From Cydia pomonella (Eukaryota > Arthropoda > Insecta > Lepidoptera > Tortricidae): a DNA stretch of 64,000 nucleotides. Shown here in pieces: positions 23,346-36,900 of this stretch. Each line of letters opens with the position of its first letter. Positions within the stretch are counted from its first letter, which is position 1. The notes under the pieces were generated by a model. That model made no database searches. It had not been told where the DNA came from and worked only from the letters and a program-made list of their open reading frames with translations. The stretch covers positions 16,219,389 through 16,283,388 of the forward strand of contig NC_084713.1 in NCBI RefSeq assembly GCF_033807575.1, given 5' to 3'. Both the position numbers and the translations under genes were made by a program.

Positions 23346-24489
23346 TCCTAACATTACCTTTATTAAGGTTAGGTTAAGGTTAGTAAGTATTTGTTCATTC
23401 AACCTACGCTGATATCATCACATACAACCGTAACACATGCAACCGTCCGTTGGCCTGCAGAAGTGAACGAAATCCAAACAATGTTACTTTTTATGAAGCG
23501 AAAATGCAATTTTTTTCAGCATTGACTTGTTTGATATTCCTTTAACCCTACCGTTTTCCATTAGCGTAAGCCGTTCACGTATAAACACATAGTTCAAAAA
23601 GGGTGAATAGGATTAAAAACCCCCATGCCGTGACGTCAGCAGTTTCCGGAAATATTGGAAAAATATTGCTGCAGAACGGAACGGGCTTAAGCGCCTCACC
23701 GTTGAAAAAATATATAACCTCTTTTTATTAGCTTTAAAGTGAAACGGCTTATATATAAAGAGTACATATTGTATTGTTTGCAAAAAGGAACCGGAGGCCA
23801 CAGTAATGCGATGCGATACAAAACCACGGGGCATCTCTTCTTCTCCCTTGTCACCCTATGAATCATGAGGATTGCATGAGGATTGTGATATTACTATTAT
23901 AACGAAGGCCACACGGTGCATCTAACACGTCAGCAGAGCTACTCTTTGTGCGGATCTGACCACTGGCATGGCAGCCATGGGCCCTGCCCCGCCGCCAGCG
24001 GCACATGTATTTTATACTATTTTTATACTTGATATTTATATTCAAATTATAAATGATCCAAAAACAGTAGAAACTTAAATAAAGAAATACTAATATTAGA
24101 GTTAATGGACGATTAGTTACTCGCTTAGCTATATAATATTTTTATACATTTTCTCACTTTAGCATTTTGTCTCCACGAAATCTCGCACCTTTTTATTTAT
24201 TTTAGAGCGTCGTTAATAATGGTTTACGATCCTGTCACAATTAGGTCCCTTTTCTTTGAGTCACACAAAGTCACTTGCGCTTTTATGGTCCCGGGTACCG
24301 AGGTCCAGGGATGACCCTTTAGGGCGGCTCATCTCGTGATATTTATTGCCCTTATGTTGAGTGCCTCGGTTTTTTGAAATGAAGGTTTCAGGTGCCATTT
24401 GTTTTATGGCATTTATGTTTTATGTAAAATTTACTGGACTGTAAGAAAGCGCCCTTATTTTCAGGACTACGGCCATACGGCTTGAGTTT

Positions 24490-24730
24490 TTTATTCGAAT
24501 TTAGAAAAATCACAGTATAAAATTTAAAATTCACTCGCTTCTTCTCCCATTTAGAATAATGACTTCCGTGATAAAAACTAATCTACATGTAAGGACTCAT
24601 GCTAAAGACCTATCTTCATTCCAAATTTAAATTTCATTTAAATCGGCTTAGCAATTTTAGCTTAAAGAGTCATCACATAGTCAGTTTCGCATTTTAATAT
24701 TAATACATAGTAGGAAAATATATAGTAAAG
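24490..24730 (+). repeat. Probable LINE 3' tail fragment
   Basis: The text from 'attcactcgcttcttctcc' through 'aaatttcatttaaatcggct' and 'agtttcgcattttaatatta' resembles the 3' UTR of common insect LINEs. Assigned by pattern only. Confidence 0.4.
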
Positions 24731-25178
24731 TTCTGTTTACGTCATCTCATCAATCATATTATATTTTCTTACCAGTTTATAATGCCCTAGAAAGCTCAAT
24801 GTGTCCTCTGAATCCATACGACTGAGGAACCATGTCACGTCGGGCATTGAACTTATCTATTTCAAGATGATATATTCGAATCGCGAACATTGTATCGTTA
24901 CTATAAAATATTTAGTCATTTATGACGTATAATTAAAAGTTGATAGATTTGTACTTTCTATGCCAAGAAAAATATATAAAAATGTAAAAAACTCAATGGT
25001 TTGGTATTTTTGGACATGCTAGTACGTTAACACCACATCGTCTTTGACTTGGTGAACGTTGATTCAAACTATGAAGCTATTAGTTTAATTTTAGTTAATT
25101 TCAAGCTACTAAAACTACTACTTTGTGAATAATAAATATGAGCTACTAATATTATAAAGATATTAAGTTGAGCACTAA

Positions 25179-25545
25179 GAGCGCTGGTGATCTAGCGGTA
25201 AGAAGAGCGCTGGTGGCCTAGCGGTAAGAAAGGCGCTGGTGGCCTAGCGGTAAGAGCGTGCGACTTTCAATCCGGAGTTTGCGGGTTCAAACCCTGGCTC
25301 ATACCAATGAGTTTTTCGGAACTTATGTACGAAATGTCATTTGATATTTACCAGTCGCTTTTCGGTGAAGGAAAACTTCGTAAGGAAAATCCCAATAAGG
25401 CTTAGTTTACCTTCTGGGTTGTAAGGTCAGATGGCAGTCACTTTCGTGAAAACTAGAGCCTACGCCAATTCTTGGGATTAGTTGCCAAGCGGACCCAGGC
25501 TCCCATGAGTCGTGGCAAAAATGCCGGGACAACGCGAGGAAGATG
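25179..25545 (+). mobile_element. tRNA-derived SINE with triplicated head and perfect 17-bp TSD
   Basis: Three head copies, 'gcgctggtg(a/g)(t/c)ctagcggtaaga' (from 25179, 25205 and 25231), are followed by a tRNA-like arm and the B-box 'gcgggttcaaaccctgg' (about 25279). The body carries 'ttttcggaacttatgtacg', 'cttttcggtgaaggaaaa' and 'caatcttggg'-like text to 'gccgggacaacgcgaggaag'. The 17-bp direct repeat 'attaagttgagcactaa' at 25162-25178 and 25546-25562 is identical on both sides, so the insertion is probably young. Confidence 0.9.
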
Positions 25546-25926
25546 ATTAAGTTGAGCACTAATATGGATACGTCTTTGTGAAATAAATGCAGGTCTTTAA
25601 CATATTAGCTAAATACTTCATGCCAGTAGATCGCAAACAGTCACGATCATAATGTTGCTTTACATTACGATTAGGCATAATATACCTATCATATTAGGTT
25701 AATTGAGATGATGATACGTTGATGTATGTGTACGATAGGATTTTAAACTTTACAAGAAATAAATAGAAAACGAGTAATGTATCCCAATACATTAGCCACA
25801 AAAAAATAGAGAAATTTAAAAAAAAAAATCCAGACCGCAAACTTCCAAAATCAATTTTTAGTAACTACCAAAATAAATACTAAACTTACCATTAAAATTA
25901 AAGCTCGCGAATTTTTCAAACCAGTA

Positions 25927-26111
25927 CCCCTAGTGTAAGTTTGATCGACATCATAACGTGACGAACGCGTTTGCGTTAAGTGTCATTTTGTATAGGATTT
26001 TGAGTTTCCAAAACGTCCCGCTTGGCGCGCTCTTTCTAAATCACATACAAAATGAGACTAAACGCAAACGCGGACGTCACGTTTCGAAATCGAATTTATT
26101 TACACTAGGGG
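25927..26111 (+). repeat. 185-bp palindromic MITE, copy 2
   Basis: Flanked by TA (25925-25926, 26112-26113), with ends 'CCCCTAGTGTAAGT' and 'TTTACACTAGGGG'. The centre reads 'ccaaaacgtcccgcttggcg'. The right arm has 'gcggacgtcacg' where the other copies have 'gcgtacgtcacg'. Confidence 0.9.
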
Positions 26112-26594
26112 TACAGGAAACAAAAATAACTCAATGAAAACAAATTATGCTCCTCCCTAAATAACTGTAAAAGAAACTAATAATTGCATAACAGACTGCG
26201 TAATAGCATGCCGTAAAGTACTAGCCAATTAACCAATTCTGTATCGACGTTAGCAACAAATTGGTCTATTACGAGGTAATTGACAAACTATTAAAAGGTT
26301 GGACATTCCGTGTCCATCACGGATAAAACTTAGAATTCTGGACATTATAGTAAGCGCGTTTTGACTCAATGTCCCGTAATGACATGAATTCATTAGAGAC
26401 CATTCTGTACAATTTCACATTATTGCAAGTAGGTGTGGCAGTAAATGACCTGATTACACTCACACTAGATCTCGCATTAGGAAGCATTTACAACAGAACT
26501 ACCATTTATATGAACATAGTTACTATATGATATTAGTTCAGGTCTTAGAACAATTAACCAAATGTCAGATAAACGTTAGTCCATACATAAATAT

Positions 26595-26609
26595 CACGTG
26601 AGTCACGTG
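26595..26609. promoter_or_regulatory. Tandem CACGTG E-boxes, 9 bp apart
   Basis: Two perfect CACGTG hexamers (26595-26600, 26604-26609) lie in a 9-bp direct repeat 'cacgtgagt', about 1.1 kb upstream of the spondin start codon. Close tandem E-boxes are a known binding arrangement for bHLH-PAS and Myc-type factors. Function is only suggested by the arrangement. Confidence 0.3.
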
Positions 26610-27640
26610 AGTATGACCATTGGCCGAGGTTTTCGACGGAGGGGATTGGTTAAATGGTCAGGTAGTCCAACTTTAGCCTTTCTTGCGTGCGAAATATGCA
26701 CGCGTCCTCGTCTTGCTTTAGTTTTTAAAAAATGAATACTTTATATATTTAAAAATGATCTGACAAGGAGGCCGATTTTGATATATCAATCTGTGACTGT
26801 TTTGATCTGAAGATCGCTCATGATTGAAACGCACGCACCAATCACCAAGACGATCGTCAAGGGCATATCAAAACTATAACAAATTTTTAAATCAGAATTG
26901 TCCTCATGGTTTGTTGTAGAATAAAATAGCGTGCCATGCAATTAAAGGGTGCGTCTAAAAGAATGGTATCATATTTTATATGCAACTGTTTTTATTTTAG
27001 TGTTGAATGCGAACCTTTGTACCTATTCCATCTATTTGTAGAAAGTTATCTCATTTATCTGTAGTACGACCACGAGCAAAAATATTCGCCTACGTCCTTA
27101 AGGTTTTAACTGTAAAGTCTATTATCGTCTGGCTCAGTCGCGTGGATCTCCCTGGCTCGCTCTAAGTAGTTTCCAGTGTTCTTGGAGAGATTTTCTTTCT
27201 AGAGATTCTGTCATTAGTTCAAATTATCTTTTTACAAAAGGATTGTATTATGTACAAATCTTTCTTAAGTTACTTTTTCGTTAAACGGAAATTTGTTCTA
27301 AAAATGTATTACCTATAACTGCTTAGTGCGTTAGGTAGTGTACTTTCTCATAAGTGCAAACAATATAGAGGGAAAAATTCGACTTTGTTTGATCTTTCCA
27401 GTTTTCGTTCCTTTTGTGCAGTTGTAAAATAGCAACGTTTAGCTTCGCGCAGACTTAAAGAAAGAAAATGAAATCGGAGTTTTATTAGAAACAAATTAAA
27501 TAAAATCCCAAAATACGCTATACTTTTGACACGAGCTAAAGTTTTATCTTTATTTAGGTACCTCATATTCCTTGTCTCTGCACTGAGACTCAAACTTCAC
27601 ACAGAATTCCCATTTTAACAAGCGTGTTCCATTGTTTCAG

Positions 27641-27713
27641 GTACAACCGTCATAATATTGTGACAATGAACACAGACTAGTGTTGTGCGTGTGTCGATAT
27701 CCGTATCGATAAA
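27641..27713 (+). promoter_or_regulatory. Probable 5' UTR of spondin exon 1, with DRE-like site
   Basis: An acceptor-like tract 'ccattgtttcag' ends at 27640. Between it and the start codon lies a four-codon upstream ORF (27666-27680). An 8-bp TATCGATA palindrome at 27704-27711, part of a larger dyad, ends just before the ATG. TATCGATA is the DREF-binding core-promoter element in Drosophila; whether it acts so here is unknown. No TATA box at a convincing distance was seen. Confidence 0.4.
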
Positions 27714-27903
27714 ATGGCCCGGTTGTTGATGTTGCTAGTGCTGCCCGCGCTCGCGGCGGCACTGCAGCCGGCCGACAGTGACACGTGTAACCCGGACAAG
27801 ATGACCGTGTACCGGATGGTGCTGCATACGTACTGGACGAGGGAAAAGTTTCCGAAACATTATCCGGATTGGCGGCCACCGGCACAGTGGTCCAGGGTTT
27901 ATG
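27714..27903 (+). CDS. Spondin gene, coding exon 1 (signal peptide and start of Spondin_N)
   Basis: This exon encodes residues 1-63 plus the first base of codon 64. The ATG at 27714 opens a hydrophobic leader (MARLLMLLVLPALAAAL), then mature sequence with C25 and the conserved stretch 'YPDWRPPAQWSRVYG'. The exon ends at a strong donor, G|GTGAGT (27904), in phase 1. The exon is clearly GC-richer than its surroundings. The start was chosen because it gives a complete secretion signal directly before the Spondin_N domain. The next upstream ATG (27666) opens a reading frame of four codons only. Reading past the donor gives unrelated sequence and a stop at about 27950. Confidence 0.9.
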
Positions 27904-30900
27904 GTGAGTACAGATTCTTTATTCAATTTAATGCACTGCTAATTGCCTAGGCATATCCCATACAGGTAATTGAAAGACACGTTCTCAACGTTATACGGAA
28001 TTGCCTATACTTTGTTTAATCCATAATACAGAGTAATTTTTAAATCGTGAACAGTCACTATATTTCCCGATAAAGCTCCCTTAATATTAAGCGAAGCGCT
28101 TATTCAAATGCCAATTAATTAGCTCTTTAATTATTAACTAATTAAAAACTATCCCTTCTTATCAACATGCATCATCACCCTACTAATCACGTGACTTAAT
28201 TGTAATGTAAACAACGTAATATTAAATAAATAAGCAACTAAACGTTTCCAGGCAGTAAATACAAAAAGATTAAATTGAATAACTCCATCATAATGCTACG
28301 AGTCCGTGACAGTTCTAAGTCACAATAACAAGTAGGGTAACCATAAGCCTCGGTAAGTGTGAGTTAAAAAAAAAATATAACAAAATACGTTTACAGATTT
28401 TTTAATATTCTTACGTGGAAGTGTTTATGCTAAAGGTACAGGTTAAAAAATACGATTTTCTGATCATGAATTATGAATCACCACATAAAAATAACATTTA
28501 TATATTACAATTATTCAACCTTGCGGCTGAAAATCGATTTTCTTTTTATAAATTAATGTTTTCACAAAGTATAAATACTGATTACAATTATATTGTGTCT
28601 TTTACACAAGAATAATAGTACATTACGATACAAGTGCGAAAAATAGGAAATTCGAAACGAGTGGCGATAAATTAAAACACGACCGAAGGGAGTGTTTTAA
28701 ATCGACACGAGTTGCGAATTACCTATTCGCACATGTATCGTACAACGTTTTACAGTACATATGGCCCTTTAAATGTTCGACACAGTAACGTAATATGCTA
28801 CTTCTCGCACTAGTGCTATAAAGTAGCCCCATATGTACTGTAAACATAGTTATTTATCTAAATGATCCAAAATTTAAACATATCCATTAGGACCGGCCCA
28901 ATACCTTCGAACTAGGCTAGATAGATACAGTTGTAATAATTTTATTTTGAGAAAAGTGTATTTATTCGTCTACCCAAAATGTATAAAGAATGTTTTACTG
29001 TACGTAATGAAAATATAAAAGCTTTGAATAATAATGTTACCCTCAACAATTTACTGAAAATTTTAATTTACGAAATGATAAACAGTAATTAATTATCAAA
29101 TTAAAAGGAATAACCAATTACTCCGACTGATCCGATTATTACACCTAAGAAACTGAAAATTTTATGAAGGTAAAATAAAAAAGATTATACCTACTCGTAA
29201 TTGCAAATTACCCATTCATTTGCAGATTTAGGATGCTTCAAAGTTTTGAGTTGATACATAAATTTTCTCAATTGTGTGAATTCGGTCGAAATAACTAACA
29301 ACCAATGAAATTTATTGCCCAAATTTACATTCTTAAAAGCTTCTTGTTGCTTCTCTCACTTGTTCGGAACAAATTAAAATAATTGTTCAAGTTTTTTTTT
29401 TTAATTTCTTGTATACTTTAACGATCACTCATATGTCTTACTTAACTGTAAAACTAACTTACATTAGATATTTATCCAGTGATAATTGAAAACTAATACA
29501 ACTAGTGACATTGTGAGCTGTATACATCGCAATAATCTACATAAGCTTAAAAATGTAAAGATAGATAATACTTTGAGTTATTATCACAGCGAACTCACAA
29601 TAGTTTTAAGTGCTATAATTGCATAAGCCAGTGCCACCAGGCACTTGAATCCTTTATGCAATTTTTTGCAGCTTTGAACATTTAAAAAAAAACGAAACGA
29701 AGGAGAAATTATATTTATCTACCGAACCTGCTCACAAACATTCACGAGGATCAGTTGAGAAATGCGACCTGCAGAGGAGAACATCCGGACAGACACACTT
29801 CCTTTTATTCTACGGCTAGCGTTGTCATGTTCCCGTTCAGTTCCCCTCCTCAGACTTGTATTACATATAGAATCACATACATTTAAATATAATAGTAGAC
29901 AGATTTGTCGAGGATAACATTTCAGTTACCAACACTGCGAATGCTGCAAGTTTACACTTTATGGCACCACTTATTTTTCACTACAACCGTTGTAGGTACA
30001 GTCAGCATCAAAAGTAGCGGATCATACTACGCGTCAAATATATCTTGTATATCTCTAATAGCTTAACAGAAAGATACAATATATCTGTACATATAGAAGG
30101 ATTACACTGTAACATACAATTTTGAACGCGAACTGTAGATACATACCTTTATTTGGAAAGTATTCCAGGGTGACAGATTCTTTTAGTGCGTTATTTCAAT
30201 CTACTACTACTGATGCTGACTTACTATCATTTCAAAATATTATTTGAACTAACAAGTACAAAATTTAATGATGTACAAATCATCCTTCATTCAATTACAT
30301 TTATAAAAATATTGCGTCCGATTTGATATTCATTGCAGAGTTATTCCGAGAAGCTTCTGAATAAACTATAGGATATGATTCAATGCCGATGCCGCTATGA
30401 TTCATTTTGCAGCGACCAGAGCGGCTCGTCTTGATTAACTGCGTACAAAATGCATTCAGTTGCAATTACGAGAGAGACTAATATACCTTATGGACACTCC
30501 TTTGTAGTTTCCGTCTGGGTGCTTCAATGCTGTTTTTTGCTTTTATAGTTCGTGTCATCCACGATGACGTGCAGATTTGTCAAATCTAACCTTCAGTAAT
30601 ATGACAATACGAGTCAAGGCACGCGTCTTCGTGAATAACACGATCTATATTTGTCATGCGGTCTTGAGATACAATCTTTTGGACAAATTTATAGCAATAC
30701 ATGCAATTGTTACTACTCCTTACTACTTACTATCAGGCAAGCTTATACAAAGCTTGCCTTGTTTGCTTATAGCTCATCATAGTTTACCCGTACTTTCGCA
30801 ATCATTTTATATTTTGTTTACACACTACTGTTTTTATTTTGGTTCAGTAAAGCTATTCTGTAAAATCTTAAGTAGTTAAAATAATCGTAAATATTAAGCT

Positions 30901-33900
30901 TTGTTGTGCTGCAATATTGTAAAAAGCTTGTTGTACAAACTATAAAAACACTCGTAAAAGTGTAGTAGCATCGCACCACTATCTAATCTTTTGATCTACC
31001 ATTGTAATTTAAAAATACGTGGCCACATACTTAAACTAATCGTAGTAAAAATAACCGCTATGCCCATTATACAGTTTAAGATAAACCAATACAAATACGC
31101 TCCATTCATAAATAACTTCAAAGCTACAAAAATCTCAGAATAGACGATTAATTTCCACACGCTGCCTAAGTCGTTCGGTTTGGCGCCGTGCCAGCGGCAG
31201 GCGTTAAAATAGCTTCACTTATCGATAGCGACAGGAAATACGACGCTGTCACAACACTATTATATGACGGGAAGCGTTGTGAAGGGATGTACATGGAGAC
31301 AAAACTATCGACATTGCCGGAAGCCTTTGAGACAGCTCTATTAGGTTACACGGGGCAATTTCAAGTTTCGGAGTAGGAGGACAGATTTGGTTCTGTGGAC
31401 TTAGTCTCGGATGATTACGAACTACTGCATCTGCAAAATAGATTTACGTACATTTAAACTGTATATTAAACTATGCTCTGTATCTTTAGGTATTTAAATG
31501 AAAGTAAACAAACAATTTGTACAATTTCGGGTAGTTATAATATTTATTGGTTAAACAACCAAATGCCAAAAACCGCCTGGATCTTTGACTGAACGACCTG
31601 ACTTTAACCTACATTATTTGTTCACGTAATGTTTTCATCTACTCTCAACTGGCTTAAGGAGCCATTGAAGGGTAGATTTTGACAAAAAGCATGACATTTA
31701 TTATTTTAAGCGGCTAATAGCCAGTTTTACCTACATAAAACTGGTAAGGCTCATACATACGTACTTTATTGCAACACATAATTCGGTCATTCTAACTTTC
31801 AATTTGTAAACAAAACTTATTCTGAATAAAGTATGCAATAATTGTATAATATATAGGTAAACGTGCTTACAAAAATACCTTTACAATATCATGCCTATTA
31901 GAAACATATATGGTTCATACTCGAATATTCTCCAAAGTGTAGATTTTTTACTGTTAACTGCCCATCTTAAATTGAACAACTTACCCCTATTATAAAGCAA
32001 AAGCTATTAAAGGTATTATATTTTTTTATTGTAAATGGTCTCAATTACTAAAAAAACCAAAGAAATTGTCAACCTCCGTCATAAAAGGTTTTATAGATAG
32101 AACAGCAATAGAATCCGATTTTTATATATTTTGTATTTGCTCTGAGACTCTACATAATTTATCACTTAGCTTATCACAGAATAATATTAAGAAATATTCC
32201 AAACTCGCTGCAAAAGCCGTAGCTAATAAAATTAAATGTAAAAGGTAAACACTAAAAGATCTTTTAGTCGAAAATCCCATAAAATCGAATTAAAGCTTTG
32301 AAGTTGCGAAATCTGTTTAACTCTAAGATTTTCCCGGGTCTCTTTGAGGCCAAAATTATTATTTTATTAAATAACTACGTTTCGTATTGAGTACTGTGGT
32401 AACTTTGTAGCTAATTAGTGGATTAATTCCTGCGCAAAAAGTACCCAGTGCCTTATACGGAACTTCCAATTAATTACACTCAAATAAGACCGTGTAATTA
32501 TGACTCTGGAATATATTTCCGTGCGGTTAACGGCTTGTAACCCGTGTTATTGTTTTTGTGGTATTTTTGTACGCATGACCTACTATGGAGGTTGAAATTG
32601 AACTAAAATTTGGAACTTTGAAAATTATTTTGTTTCCATTTAGTCATCAGTTCATACATACAGGAAAATTCTATTCGATTTTTAAATCATAAACCGTGTA
32701 CCTAAACCTTGTTTAGGTTAGCACTTATATTTTTATGTTTTGGTAATTTTTGACAACTAAGTATATTATTATTTTACTACGACTACCAAGTTTTACTACG
32801 ACAGTAATATTATAAACAGAGTATTAGAAATTTGCTATGGCCTTAAGGCCTTAGTACTATGGCGGACTAGACGATTCTTTTTGAGCTGCATCGACAAGAA
32901 CAACTTACAACTGCATACCTACTTTATTTTATTTGCAAAGGACCAACAATGATAATAATGTGAATGTGGGAACACCCATCAACTGGTTACCAACAGCAAC
33001 CGACCTTAAGTGAAATTGGTTTGAGTGACTGGACGCGTTTGCCGAATGTACCTAGAACGTGTGCCAAATAATCTGCAATATGGACTTCCAAGGAGTGAAA
33101 GCAGTAGTTGCAAAATTGGAAGAAAATTTTAGTAGCTTAAAGAACTGTATTCAGTTTGTATAATTGTAGGCACACATCTATGGGTACTCATACTCGTATA
33201 GCGTATCGTAATTACTGTTCCTAACAAAATAAAAACTTACGTGAGCATCTCACTATAAAAGTCGGAAAACAAGAACGTTCTAGATTACTAAATAAATTAC
33301 CGTCCTGACATAGATCCAAGTTTTTCCAGCGGAAAAAGAAAATTAGGGGAGTGCAAGGAAAAACACGACCATTAGTTTAAGGTGGCCCGTCCTAATTACT
33401 GCTGATATACTGAGGATATGTCCCTGGGATATACAAGGGTATGTCCCGCCATCCCTGGTGTGTTGTGAAGTTAAATAGACCCCTTGTAGTGCTCGAAGGC
33501 TTGTCTTAATTAAAATTGCGACGAACTTGTACTACACTGTGTTCTCTCACGAAATTAGATCATTTTCACACGGTTAGGAGTATGATAAATAGTTATATCA
33601 AGGCTTATAGGTACACTATTTCCTGACGTTTTTCGTAACATTATAATTATGGTTTAAGTAAACTAGTAGTCTATTTGACCTGAAATTCGCGGAGTATACT
33701 ACTCCTATACATTATACATGACATTCTCCTTAGTAAAGCTTTTTAAAAACTAAATGTATAACTCAACGGATAAGATAGCTAAATATAACATCTGTTATTA
33801 GTTCCTAGAAAACTAAAATATGGCATTTAGTTATAATATGTGTTATTGTTATAATAATGTACCTACTTTTCACAGAAAATTAGTTAACATTATACCAAGT

Positions 33901-36900
33901 ATTCGAAATTCAGAATAATTTAATTTTACACGGAACATAGGCGTAATTATAAGAGTCCCAATGATAAAGAAAACTGTAATTTGGAATGTAGCTCTATTTA
34001 TGTTCTAAATGATTTCAAATGAATACTTAATTAGGTATTCTGTATCACATTTCAAAGGGAAACTCTGTATTACTGAAATAAAATATATCGATTACCTGGG
34101 GCCCATTTCTCGAATGGTGTTAGACTAATATTATTATTTCACGAACTGTCAAGTCGTGTGGGTTACCATAGCAACATACTAATACATAATATTAAACTAA
34201 TACCGATCGAGAAATGGGCCCCTGTATTCTTCGATGTATATACAACTGTAGTAGTTACATAAAAAAAAAACTAACATAAACTACTAACTAATTTATATTT
34301 ATTGGAATTTATTCTTGTTACTTATTAATTATATTATAATAATTACATTTTTTACAAATATGGCCGGTGTACATATTTAACACTCCTTCAAATTGGTGTA
34401 AGTAGGTAATTACACGGTATGCGTAAATAAATGACTAACCTATTTTCTGCTACAACGAAATTTCCCTCCCCGTAAAAACACCCTAGGGCCGAAAGTAAAT
34501 ATAGGTTTGCCTTGTTTGTCGGCCTACTTAAAATGGCCATGTAAACACTTTAATGGCTTAAGTGGTTTTAATGGATGGTAATGAAATATTGAATAATTCT
34601 TAAGTACAATAATTATGATTATTATTGTAGTTTTGTATGTAACATAACGTTCATATGAGTGAATAGCGTACTCTCGAAAGTGTCGTCTATAGATAGGTAG
34701 TAATAATTATAGTAAAATCTATTACAAATTTTTATATGAATTATTAGCGAGAATATTGTATTTGTAAGTATTTAGTTAATTTAAGCATTCAATATCAATG
34801 CAAGCGTAGTTCAGTGGTGAGCAAACTTTCTTCATGAGGGCCAGAAAATTAAAAAAAATCCGAAGAGGGCCAGAACTGCAGAATAGATGCATTTTGATTT
34901 GAAACCGTTATGTCGCGAGCCATATACTTATAATTTCGAAGGACCAGCGGCGGGCCATAGCTGCTGTCCCGCGGGCCGTATTTTGTCCACCACTGTTCTA
35001 GTTAATAGGTCTTAGGTACAATATCCTTCATTAAGAACATGAGAAAGCGTTTCTGGTTTATGACGGAGTGGATTAAATTTTTTACATCGTATAATCTTTC
35101 AATCTCCTTCTGTTTCCTCGCGATGTCCCGGCATTTTGTCACGGCTTATGGGAGCCTAGGATCCGCTTAACAACTCATGCCAAGATTTGGCGTAGGCACT
35201 AGTTTTTACGAAAGCGCCTGCCATCTGACCTTCCAACCCAGACGGTAAACTAGGCCTTGTTGGGATTAGTCCGGTTTCCTCACGATGTTTTCCTTCACCG
35301 AAAAGCGACTGGTAAATATCAAATGATATTTCGTACATTCCGAAAAACTCATTGGTACGAGCCGGGGTTTGAACCCGTGACCTCCGGATTGCAAGCCGCA
35401 CGCTCTTACCGCTAGGCCACCAGCGCTTCTCGTATTATCTTTAAATGAATGATATTTTTATATTTGCATATACAACGTGTCTCTACCCTCTGGACATAGA
35501 TGAATAGGACGTGTCGATTTTTTATTTTATTTTTTTATTACGAAAAGGTAAGCATTTGTCCACAATCTCACCTGATGGAAAGTGCCCATGCAGTCTAGGA
35601 TTGTACATGCTTACCTAAAAGATGTCTATTTACTCTCGATTTAAGAAGATCCAAGTTATAGTGGACTGGGAATAGATTTGCAGGAAGTGAATTCCACTCC
35701 TTAGCCATTGTCATGATAAATCTGGACGCGTAGCGTTTAGTGCAAATTAGTGGTAAAGTAACGACATAAGGGTGAAACGCAAGTCCGCGTCTAGTCCCAC
35801 GGTAGCAGAACGGAGATGGGGGGATAAGATTATGTAGTCCCATCGCACACTCCCCGAAATGTATCCTGTAGAATACCGATAAACAGGCTACCTTTCTTCG
35901 GTGTTCTAGGCTCTGCAGTCTAGCCTCTACTAATCTCAAGTCCCCAATAAGCTTCCTAGCGCATTTGTCTATAGAATCTAGCTGATACTTAGCGGATCCA
36001 TCCCAAAGGTGGCTGCAATACTCCATACACGACCGGCCTTGAGCTATGTAAAGCTGAAGAAGTTGCCCCGGTGTGAAGTACCGATTGACCTTAGAAAGGA
36101 CGCCTAATCGTCTAGCTGCAGATTTAGCCAGAGATTCAATATACGCCCCAAAGCTCGATTAGGGTATTTCTAACTTATGAACAAAGTCTCATTCCAAACG
36201 CCACAGTATTAATGGAGAAATTAATGATTAACGATTTAATACTTCGGAACAGCCTGTATGTTAGATACACGGTTTTTTTATACTACGTCGGTGGCAAACA
36301 AGCATACGGCCCGCCTGATGGTAAGCAGCCTCCGTAGCCTATGTACGCCTGCAACTCCGGAGGAGTTACTTGCGCGTTGCCGACCCAAAACCCGCCCCCC
36401 CTCGTTGAGCTCTGGCAACCTTACTCACTGGCAGGAACACAACACTATGAGTAGGGTCTAGGTTATTTGGCTGCTGTTTTCTGTAAGGTGGAGGTACTTC
36501 TCCAGTTGGGCTCTGCTCTAGATCTGGAATGACATCCACTGCCTGCGCCCTACCACACAAAGCGAGATGACATTCACAATGCCCATACCTCTCTTTTGGA
36601 CGTAGGCGCGTAGTTTAAGGACGTACCCGGGTCCACGGTAATTAAAGAGTATGTCATCATGACACTAGTATCACTTTAATCTTATCGTCATTGTGAACGA
36701 CTTATATTATATATTATTTAATTGTTAATTGTAATTACTACAAATTTTGAATTTTTAACTTATTATTTTATTTTGACATTATTTTATTTCATTTTTACAT
36801 TTCACTTATGAATTAATTGTTTAATTTAATCATAGAAAATTTATTTATTTGCTGACATGTCCACTCACTACTTAGTTTAATTAAATTATAATTATGTAAT

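Noticed and set aside
25231..25300. Functional tRNA gene
   Set aside because: A- and B-box-like sequences are present, but the acceptor stem does not pair and the sequence continues into a SINE body with a target-site duplication.
27666..27680. Upstream ATG as the spondin start
   Set aside because: It is followed by a stop after four codons; the ATG at 27714 begins a proper signal peptide.
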